7,513 nucleotides of DNA, taken from positions 1 to 7,513 of the forward strand of contig CAJWGI010000059.1 in NCBI GenBank assembly GCA_913031335.1, given 5' to 3'. Both the position numbers and the translations under genes were made by a program. Source of the stretch: an uncultured Anaerolineales bacterium (GTDB lineage: Bacteria; Chloroflexota; Anaerolineae; Anaerolineales; UBA11657). Position 1 is the stretch's first letter. Every line of letters begins with the position of its first letter. The notes under the pieces were generated by a model. The model ran no database searches, was not told the origin of the DNA, and saw only the letters and a list, made by a program, of their open reading frames with translations. Shown piece by piece: positions 1-4,867 of this stretch.

Positions 1-277
1 GTGATTCAGACCCGACCCACCCCGCGCCGATTCGCCCCGGGTCCCCCCCGGCGCGCGCCACTGCGTTGCGCGCCGCCTCGATAGACATTGTGGCCACATC
101 CTCGTCAAGTCCGGCGACCGTTTTTTCCTCCACCGGCAGCCCGGCTGTGCCCTCCGTCCACACGCGCGAAACCTCGGTCGCAGGCAGGCGAAAGCGCGGC
201 AGATACGCGCCGTAGCCCACAATGCCCACGGCGCGCGCGGGCTGCATCACGCCCGCAATTCGCTCGTGCTCAGCCAT
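1..277 (-). CDS. mvaS: Hydroxymethylglutaryl-CoA synthase, archaeal type (partial, N-terminal 92 residues)
   Basis: This enzyme would condense acetyl-CoA with acetoacetyl-CoA to HMG-CoA, the step before the HMG-CoA reductase encoded just upstream. Reading the minus strand from 277 to the left edge gives 92 residues without a stop. They include GIVGYGAYLPRFRL (residues 18-31), the segment LPVEEKTVAGLDEDVAT (47-63), SIEAARNAVARAG and a final GWVGSES. This order matches the start of archaeal-type HMG-CoA synthases, a thiolase-fold family of about 350 residues. The catalytic Cys, Glu and His lie beyond the window, so activity cannot be judged. The start is one of two tandem in-frame ATGs (280 and 277); a GGAG lies 7 bases before the ATG at 277. 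Either start overlaps the reductase stop codon, so translational coupling is likely. A later ATG at 247 is possible but has a poorer ribosome site. The family call rests on the N-terminal motifs only; the context strongly supports it. Confidence 0.85.
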   Translation of the reverse strand, partial: MAEHERIAGVMQPARAVGIVGYGAYLPRFRLPATEVSRVWTEGTAGLPVEEKTVAGLDEDVATMSIEAARNAVARAGGDPGRIGAGWVGSES

Positions 278-1593
278 CATTGCTCTCCACCCTGCGCATT
301 TCCGCCCCCCCCTATTCTCCAAGATTGCAGCAGCTCGCGGGCGCGGTCCACGCGTACTTTTTCCTCGGCCACCAGCTGCCGCGCCAGCCGCTCTACTTCA
401 GCGCCCTCCGCACCGGCTGCAATCGCAACTTGGCGCGCATGCAACCCCATGTGCCCGCGCTGGATTCCTTCAGTAGACAGCGCCCGCAGCGCCGCAATAT
501 TCTGCGCCAACCCGACGGACACTATGATTTCGGCCAATCCTGCGGCCGACCCCACCCCAAGCAGCCGCAAAGCCGCCTGTGCCCCCGGATGCACGCGGGT
601 AGCGCCGCCGACCGTGCCAACTGCCATGGGCATTTCCAGTTCGCCGAGTAGGTCTCCATTCTCATCCTTGCGCCACCGCGAAAGGCTGCTGTAGCACCCA
701 CTGCGGGCGGCGTATGCGTGTGCACCGGCTTCAATCGCGCGCCAATCATTTCCGGTGGCAATCACCACCGCATCCACCCCGTTCATGATGCCCTTATTAT
801 GAGTGGCCGCCCGATAAGGGTCAGCCGCCGCGAATGCCCACGCCTCGATTATCCCATCGCGTACCCGCTTGCCACTGTAACCGCCAAACGCCAACTCGGT
901 TTGCGGGATGCACACTCGCGCGCGCGCCAGCCGGCGATCGGCCAGGTTCGAGAGAATGCGCAGGTGCACTCTGCCTCCGGTAATCTGCTCCAAAAGCGGT
1001 GCCAGCGCCTCGGTCGCGGTGTTTATCGCGTTTGCGCCCATCGCATCGCGGGTGTCGTAAATCAGGTGAGCCACCAGAAAAGGCCCGATGGGCGAACGCT
1101 CAATGACGCGCACTTCAAAATCGCGCGCGCCACCGCCCAACTCCGAAATGACTGGGTCGATGCCCTCTACCGCCGCGAGAACGCGCACTCTCTGCTCCAG
1201 AAGAGCCGCTTTCGCCGCCTCGACATCTTCAACATCCAGAATCTGCAATTGGCCAATCATCTCCGGCGGCGAGCACTCAGCGCGAAAACCGCCGCCGGCA
1301 CGCGCGAGTTTCGCCATGAAACTGGCGCCCGCCACCACGGACGGCTCCTCAATTGCCATCGGCACCAGCACATCGCGGCCATTCACCACAAAATTAGCAG
1401 CCACCCCGAGCGGCAACGCGAACACGCCCACCACGTTTTCAATCATCTGATCGGCGAGCTCGGGGGTAAGGCCCGCCGCGCCGAGCAGGGCAGCCTGTTG
1501 CTCGACGGGCAACTCGGCGCGCTCGGCCACGTTATGCATCCGCTGCTTCGTGTCCAGATCGTAAAAGCCGGGCAATCGGGAGGTAGTCTGCAT
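277..1593 (-). CDS. mvaA: Class II hydroxymethylglutaryl-CoA reductase
   Basis: This enzyme interconverts HMG-CoA and mevalonate (biosynthetic direction: two hydride transfers from NAD(P)H), probably in the cytoplasm. With the start at 1593 the protein has 438 residues. From memory of the Pseudomonas mevalonii enzyme, the catalytic residues fall at the same numbers: Glu83 in IEEPS, Lys267 in HNKGIMNG, Asp283 in ATGNDWRA and His381 in RGHMGLHAR. This means essentially no indels up to His381 and strongly favours this start. Asp146, tied to NADH preference in that enzyme, is also Asp here. Other landmarks are ENVVG near residue 52, DAMGAN near 183 and EMPMAVGTVGGAT in the C-terminal half. An ATG nine bases upstream (1602) would add three residues, and the frame stays open to 1728, but the added residues look unlike the family. 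A TGGA lies 9 bases before the chosen ATG. The next gene is HMG-CoA synthase, so a biosynthetic rather than mevalonate-degrading role is inferred. Confidence 0.97.
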   Translation of the reverse strand: MQTTSRLPGFYDLDTKQRMHNVAERAELPVEQQAALLGAAGLTPELADQMIENVVGVFALPLGVAANFVVNGRDVLVPMAIEEPSVVAGASFMAKLARAGGGFRAECSPPEMIGQLQILDVEDVEAAKAALLEQRVRVLAAVEGIDPVISELGGGARDFEVRVIERSPIGPFLVAHLIYDTRDAMGANAINTATEALAPLLEQITGGRVHLRILSNLADRRLARARVCIPQTELAFGGYSGKRVRDGIIEAWAFAAADPYRAATHNKGIMNGVDAVVIATGNDWRAIEAGAHAYAARSGCYSSLSRWRKDENGDLLGELEMPMAVGTVGGATRVHPGAQAALRLLGVGSAAGLAEIIVSVGLAQNIAALRALSTEGIQRGHMGLHARQVAIAAGAEGAEVERLARQLVAEEKVRVDRARELLQSWRIGGGGNAQGGEQ

Positions 1594-1736
1594 GGGACTC
1601 ATTCCAGTGTCAGTGGCTGACACGAAAAACACCGAAGCGTTTTCGGCGTCTGAGAAAGAAGAATATGCGGAAACCCTTTCAAAAGCTATCAGGTTATTTC
1701 TTGAAACGTCCTCAGCGCAGCTTCGCAACGTCAGCG
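1594..1736 (-). promoter_or_regulatory. Leader region between the deacetylase stop and the HMG-CoA reductase start
   Basis: This 143-base gap separates two minus-strand genes. On the minus strand it contains a TTTCAA...TTGAAA inverted repeat about 50-75 bases after the deacetylase stop, then a hairpin with a T tract (annotated separately), and then the reductase ribosome site. I found no convincing -35/-10 pair on the minus strand. The mevalonate genes are therefore either read from upstream through the hairpin or use a promoter that does not match the sigma70 consensus. Confidence 0.4.
1625..1649 (-). terminator. Intrinsic terminator or attenuator hairpin before the HMG-CoA reductase gene
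   Basis: Read on the minus strand, ACGCCGAA (1649-1642), a 5-base loop AACGC and TTCGGTGT (1636-1629) form an 8-bp stem with one G-U pair. A run of five T residues (1629-1625) overlaps the end of the stem, and CGTG follows. It lies about 90 bases after the deacetylase stop and about 30 bases before the reductase ATG. It could end the deacetylase transcript, or act as an attenuator for the mevalonate genes if they are transcribed from upstream. The stem is only moderately GC-rich, so strength is uncertain. Confidence 0.55.
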
Positions 1737-2831
1737 CTATGTGTCCTCCCCAAGATACTTGGCCAGGTCGCTCAAGGATCCCTGCCCGGGGACGCGCACG
1801 CGCTGCCAGGTAAATGCGCCGGAGAGTTCGTGCTCGACCCCATATTCAGTGGTCACCGCGCCCCAAAAACCAAGCGCCCGCAAGTAATCGATTACCTGCT
1901 GGTCATATCGGCCGCTTGGGTAACAGAAAAAACGCGGCTGCCTGCCGATGTGCGCCTGAAGAGTCTGCATGGAACCGAGCACCTGAAACTCTACTAGTTC
2001 GAAAGGACGATTGGAAAGTTGCACGTGCGTCTTGCTATGGGGCTCGAGATTCCAGCCGGCGGCGGCCAGTTCCCGCGCCATTTCCCATGTCAGGTAAGCC
2101 GGTTGGCGCTCATCCATCAGGCCGGTGAGCAGAAACACTGTGCCGGAATAGCCGAACACCTGCATGTGCGGAAACGCGTGTTTATACAATCCCCGATAAC
2201 CGTCATCGAAGGTGAAGACAATCGGCTTTTCCGGAAGCGTTTTCCCATGCGTAAGGTGATAGAGCAAATCGTACAGGCTGACCGAGCGATAGCCACGCGC
2301 GTGCAAATAGGCGAGCTGCTGCCTGAAGATTCCCGGTTGCACGGTCAACCCCACCCGCAAATCGTCCGCGTCTTCCGAGAGCGGTTCAACATAGTGGTAC
2401 ATCAGAATGGGCACATGCGCCACGCGCTCAGCTGCGTGAGAGTCCGGCGTGGGCCATGGGGTGGGCACGGGCGTAGGTGGGTCATTAGTGGGTACAGGAC
2501 TGGCCGTTGCCGTGTGCGTGGCCGGGACGGCGGTGGCAGTTGGGGTACTCGTCAGTGTTTCCGTGACTGTTGGCGGCACCACCGTGGGTGTGCTGCTGGC
2601 TGCAACCGTGTGCGTCGCCGGGGGCAAGGATGGAACCACGGCATTCGGCACACGTGACGGCACGGTGGTGGCTTCGGCAGTAGCCGCCACCGTCGGCGCG
2701 GCTGCCAACCGTTGTACCGGCTGCGGCGCGCAGTTTGCCAGGCCCAGACTCAAAACGAGCAGCGCGCCCGCTTTCAGATCGCTAATGCCTGAACGTATGC
2801 GTACCTTGCTTTTCCGGATTTGCGGAAGCAT
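1737..2831 (-). CDS. Polysaccharide deacetylase (CE4/NodB family) lipoprotein
   Basis: This is a predicted extracytoplasmic, metal-dependent deacetylase acting on an N- or O-acetylated polysaccharide; the substrate cannot be read from the sequence. The 364-residue protein starts with a basic N-terminus, a hydrophobic stretch (about 21-32) and a lipobox LANC with Cys34, indicating a lipid-anchored protein. A Thr/Pro/Ala/Val linker follows (about 46-130). The catalytic domain then runs from about 138 to 350: PILMYHYV opens it, TFDDGY carries the base Asp209 and metal ligand Asp210, HSKTH gives His265 and His269, and RFFCYPSGRYD is the third NodB motif. All key residues of the fold are present. 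The ATG at 2831 is chosen because it produces a proper lipoprotein signal; the frame stays open to an ATG at 2948, but that extension would overlap the upstream gene and spoil the signal peptide. GGGGA lies 10 bases before the ATG, inside a terminator-like hairpin. It shares strand with the upstream GT2 synthase and small membrane protein, suggesting it modifies the polymer they make. Confidence 0.93.
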   Translation of the reverse strand: MLPQIRKSKVRIRSGISDLKAGALLVLSLGLANCAPQPVQRLAAAPTVAATAEATTVPSRVPNAVVPSLPPATHTVAASSTPTVVPPTVTETLTSTPTATAVPATHTATASPVPTNDPPTPVPTPWPTPDSHAAERVAHVPILMYHYVEPLSEDADDLRVGLTVQPGIFRQQLAYLHARGYRSVSLYDLLYHLTHGKTLPEKPIVFTFDDGYRGLYKHAFPHMQVFGYSGTVFLLTGLMDERQPAYLTWEMARELAAAGWNLEPHSKTHVQLSNRPFELVEFQVLGSMQTLQAHIGRQPRFFCYPSGRYDQQVIDYLRALGFWGAVTTEYGVEHELSGAFTWQRVRVPGQGSLSDLAKYLGEDT

Positions 2832-2832
2832 T

Positions 2833-2866
2833 AAACGAAAATCCCCGTCTGTGCGGGGATTCGTTT
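2833..2866 (-). terminator. Intrinsic terminator after the small membrane protein gene, overlapping the deacetylase ribosome site
   Basis: On the minus strand AATCCCCG (2861-2854... complement), a 6-base loop CACAGA and CGGGGATT (2847-2840 complement) form a perfect 8-bp GC-rich stem, followed by TTCGTTT. It starts about 20 bases after the stop codon at 2887. Outer arms AAACGAA and TTCGTTT can extend the stem across a 2-base bulge. The 3' arm contains the GGGGA that serves as the ribosome site of the deacetylase, and the tail ends one base before its ATG. The hairpin is therefore either a simple terminator or an element that controls both readthrough and translation of the deacetylase. Confidence 0.75.
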
Positions 2867-2886
2867 GTCCCCCGCCATGACAACTG

Positions 2887-3117
2887 TTATTCGGGAAGCA
2901 TCTCTGTGCCGAGAAAGAAGTCAAGCCAAATCCAGACCAGGGAGGCATAGGCCAGACACAGGAAAGTGAAATTATTCAGGATGACATCCAATACTCCAAA
3001 GTTTAAGTCAACTGCGTAACGCTCCAGGCTGGTGCCAAACGCCACCACGGTGGCATAGCCCGCCAACGCCCCAATTGAGAGAGATAAAAGCCATACTGCC
3101 ACCCGCTTTGCCGCCAT
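2887..3117 (-). CDS. Small two-helix membrane protein, unknown function
   Basis: I do not recognise a family for this 76-residue protein. It begins MAAKRVAVWLL and has two hydrophobic segments, about residues 6-27 and 46-68. A short polar loop (TSLERYAVDLNF) joins them, and the C-terminus LGTEMLPE is short and acidic. With the basic N-terminus inside, both ends would lie in the cytoplasm with a small outside loop. The gene is well supported: GGAGG lies 5 bases before the ATG, a TTGACG/TACAAT promoter with a 17-base spacer lies just upstream, and an intrinsic terminator follows about 20 bases after the stop. It is thus likely a single-gene transcription unit. It sits between a processive GT2 synthase and a lipoprotein deacetylase on the same strand. 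Small two-helix proteins assist the synthase in Pga/Ica polysaccharide systems (PgaD, IcaD), so a partner role is a testable idea, but no sequence similarity is claimed. Confidence 0.8.
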   Translation of the reverse strand: MAAKRVAVWLLSLSIGALAGYATVVAFGTSLERYAVDLNFGVLDVILNNFTFLCLAYASLVWIWLDFFLGTEMLPE

Positions 3118-3122
3118 GCTGT

Positions 3123-3127
3123 CCTCC
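3123..3127 (-). promoter_or_regulatory. Strong ribosome binding site of the small membrane protein gene
   Basis: The minus strand reads GGAGGACAGCATG, a full GGAGG five bases from the ATG at 3117. It is the best ribosome site in the window and fixes the start of the 76-residue gene. Confidence 0.85.
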
Positions 3128-3153
3128 GATGAACTATGTTACAAACGTCCAAA

Positions 3154-3182
3154 ATTGTAGTGTAAACCGAACCTGCCGTCAA
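3154..3182 (-). promoter_or_regulatory. Sigma70-type promoter of the small membrane protein gene
   Basis: The minus strand carries TTGACG (3182-3177), a 17-base spacer and TACAAT (3159-3154). Each box has one mismatch to consensus. Transcription would start near 3147, giving a leader of about 30 bases that ends in the strong ribosome site. The boxes lie outside any gene. Confidence 0.75.
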
Positions 3183-3221
3183 GTAAATCTCGAGCGACGC
3201 CCGCCAAGCCGGATTTCACTT
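3181..3221. repeat. Imperfect inverted repeat next to the -35 box of the small gene
   Basis: The arms aagtaaat (3181-3188) and atttcactt (3213-3221) are complementary except for one bulged base and enclose 24 bases. The left arm overlaps the end of the -35 box of the small gene promoter. It lies in the 87-base stretch between the GT2 stop and that promoter. It could be an operator or part of the GT2 transcript end; no T tract follows, so it is not a typical intrinsic terminator. Confidence 0.3.
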
Positions 3222-3269
3222 GTGCACGCGCGCCAGAAGACGGAACTGTGCCACAGCCGCCGTCTGCCG

Positions 3270-4682
3270 CTATTCAAGCAGGCCCATCACCGCCACGACG
3301 AGGAAACCCAACGCGAACAACAGCAGAAACGGAGCTAATCCCGGCAGCCGCTGCAGCGCGAGGGCGGCGGCCGCGAGCGCAAACCCCGCCAGCGCAAACT
3401 CGACCCAGGTTGACCAATCCGTGGACAGAGCGTATGCGCGCCCGCCCGCGCCGCACCCGGCAGCCGTCTTCGGGGTGCGCAAGAATTCGGTCGGCCGATG
3501 TCCAGAAAGCGCTTCCAAGACCGCGCGGGTGTTGTTCAGCGCAATTCCCACCCCCAGCAGCATTAGTGCCGGAAACCAGAGTGCCCTCTTAATGCCGCGC
3601 GGATACGCGTTTGTTTGGGCCACAGCGTAAAGCACCGGCGGACCTAGACCGGCGAGGCCAAGCAGTCCCGGCATTACATTGCCGGCCCCGCCCAGCAACA
3701 CCACTGGCATGCTGGCGAGGAGCAGACAGAGCATCATGGGATGCATAAGATAACCGCCCAGATGCAGCAGGCCTTGAACACGCTTCCAGAGCGAAAACTC
3801 AGCCCGAACCACACGGGCGGCATGCTTGAGCAGGCATTGCACCGAACCCTTCACCCAGCGGAATTGCTGCTGCTTGAAAGCCAGCAGGCTGCGAGGCACT
3901 TCCGCGGGCACGACCACATTGGGCAGATAGTGGAATTCCCAACCGCGCAGCTGCGCACGATAAGAAAGGTCGAGGTCTTCAGCGAGTGTGTCCGCCTGCC
4001 AGCCGCCTGAACTCTCGATGCAATCCCGACGCCACACCCCGGCAGAGCCGTTGAAGTTAAACAGCAACCCGTTGGCGCTGCGCGCAACCTGCTCCACCAC
4101 CATGTGGCCATCCAGGGCCAGCGCCTGGGCCCGCGTAAGCATGCTATGGGTCGCATTCAGATGACCCCAGCGCGTCTGCACCATACCCACCCGCGACGTA
4201 AAAAAATGTGGCATAGTGCGCTTCAGGAAATCCACCGGCGGCACGAAATCAGCATCGAACACCGCGACGAACTCTCCGGCAGCGCACCGCAAGCCGGCTG
4301 CAAGCGCCCCGGCTTTGTTTCCCGTTCTGTGCTCGCGATGCAGGCAAATGATATCCACACCCCGCGCCCGATGCAAAGCCACTCGCCGCCGCGCGAGCAG
4401 TGTGGTCTCATCCGTTGAATCATCCAATACCTGAATCGACAGGCGCTGCGGTGGATAATCCAGTCGCACGATCGCGTCAATCAGACGCTCCACCACCAGG
4501 CGCTCATTGAAAAGTGGAAGTTGTACGGTCACATGCGGCCAGTCGCTCAGGGGCCGGGGGGTAAATCGTGATTGACGGCTGCGCAGGAAAAGCAGCGTCA
4601 GCACAAGGATGTTGAATCCATAGAGTGCCAGTACAGAAGCTGAAAACACGTATGCGCTCTGGGCGAAGACGGCTAACGACAT
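3270..4682 (-). CDS. Processive family 2 glycosyltransferase, cellulose-synthase-like membrane protein
   Basis: This is a predicted inner-membrane enzyme that polymerises a beta-linked polysaccharide from a nucleotide sugar and probably extrudes it. The 470-residue form has an N-terminal helix (about 1-33) and then the GT-A domain. VTVQLPLFNE opens the domain; VLDDSTDET gives Asp87/Asp88; GNKAGAL follows at 121-127; the DAD metal motif is at 143-145 (VFDADFVPP); NGSAGVWRR is near 211. The catalytic-base motif is AED (Asp236) in AEDLDLSYRAQLRGW, and QQFRW (272-276) is the QxxRW signature of processive enzymes. At least four more hydrophobic segments follow. The ATG at 4682 is chosen because the frame upstream, though open to 4874, lacks family features and crosses the strong promoter; a GTG at 4691 is an alternative. 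The ribosome site is weak. The sugar (glucan, mannan or GlcNAc) cannot be decided from motifs. On the same strand downstream are a small membrane protein and a deacetylase lipoprotein, and an SH3b gene is divergent. Confidence 0.92.
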   Translation of the reverse strand: MSLAVFAQSAYVFSASVLALYGFNILVLTLLFLRSRQSRFTPRPLSDWPHVTVQLPLFNERLVVERLIDAIVRLDYPPQRLSIQVLDDSTDETTLLARRRVALHRARGVDIICLHREHRTGNKAGALAAGLRCAAGEFVAVFDADFVPPVDFLKRTMPHFFTSRVGMVQTRWGHLNATHSMLTRAQALALDGHMVVEQVARSANGLLFNFNGSAGVWRRDCIESSGGWQADTLAEDLDLSYRAQLRGWEFHYLPNVVVPAEVPRSLLAFKQQQFRWVKGSVQCLLKHAARVVRAEFSLWKRVQGLLHLGGYLMHPMMLCLLLASMPVVLLGGAGNVMPGLLGLAGLGPPVLYAVAQTNAYPRGIKRALWFPALMLLGVGIALNNTRAVLEALSGHRPTEFLRTPKTAAGCGAGGRAYALSTDWSTWVEFALAGFALAAAALALQRLPGLAPFLLLFALGFLVVAVMGLLE

Positions 4683-4746
4683 TGCGGGCACGACCCAAGA
4701 AAGGCCCGGATTAATAGGGCTCCGGAATAGGGGATCACCGTAGCGG

Positions 4747-4775
4747 ATTATAATCCAGCTGCAAGCGCCTGCCAA
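4747..4775 (-). promoter_or_regulatory. Sigma70-type promoter of the GT2 synthase gene
   Basis: The minus strand reads TTGGCA (4775-4770), a 17-base spacer and TATAAT (4752-4747): one mismatch in the -35 box and a perfect -10 box. The -10 lies inside the 12-base palindrome GGATTATAATCC (4745-4756). Transcription would start near 4740, about 58 bases before the chosen ATG, which argues against any start upstream of 4740. Confidence 0.8.
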
Positions 4776-4776
4776 A

Positions 4777-4805
4777 TTGACGCGCACACCTGGCGCTGCT
4801 ATTAT
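4777..4805 (+). promoter_or_regulatory. Sigma70-type promoter of the SH3b protein gene
   Basis: The plus strand reads TTGACG (4777-4782), a 17-base spacer and TATTAT (4800-4805), one mismatch in each box. Transcription would start near 4812. The roughly 56-base leader contains GCCAGC (4812-4817) and GCTGGC (4837-4842), which could pair. Its -35 box is separated by a single base from the -35 box of the divergent GT2 promoter. Confidence 0.75.
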
Positions 4806-4867
4806 GCCCGTGCCAGCCGGGTGATTTCTGCGCAGCGCTGGCCGCTTCCCGGGCACAATTTGACGAC

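Noticed and set aside
88..694. Three overlapping plus-strand frames rich in Pro, Arg and Ala
   Set aside because: They are antisense to HMG-CoA synthase and reductase, and their composition is that of shadow frames.
718..1620. Long plus-strand open frame of 300 residues opposite HMG-CoA reductase
   Set aside because: It lies entirely antisense to a gene with intact catalytic motifs, has no family features and is a by-product of GC-rich codon bias.
2449..2880. Plus-strand frame rich in Val and Gly
   Set aside because: It is the complement of the Thr/Pro linker codons of the deacetylase, so the repetitive look is inherited and not a separate protein.
2832..2948. N-terminal extension of the deacetylase up to the ATG at 2948
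   Set aside because: It overlaps the small membrane protein gene, crosses its terminator and would bury the lipoprotein signal peptide.
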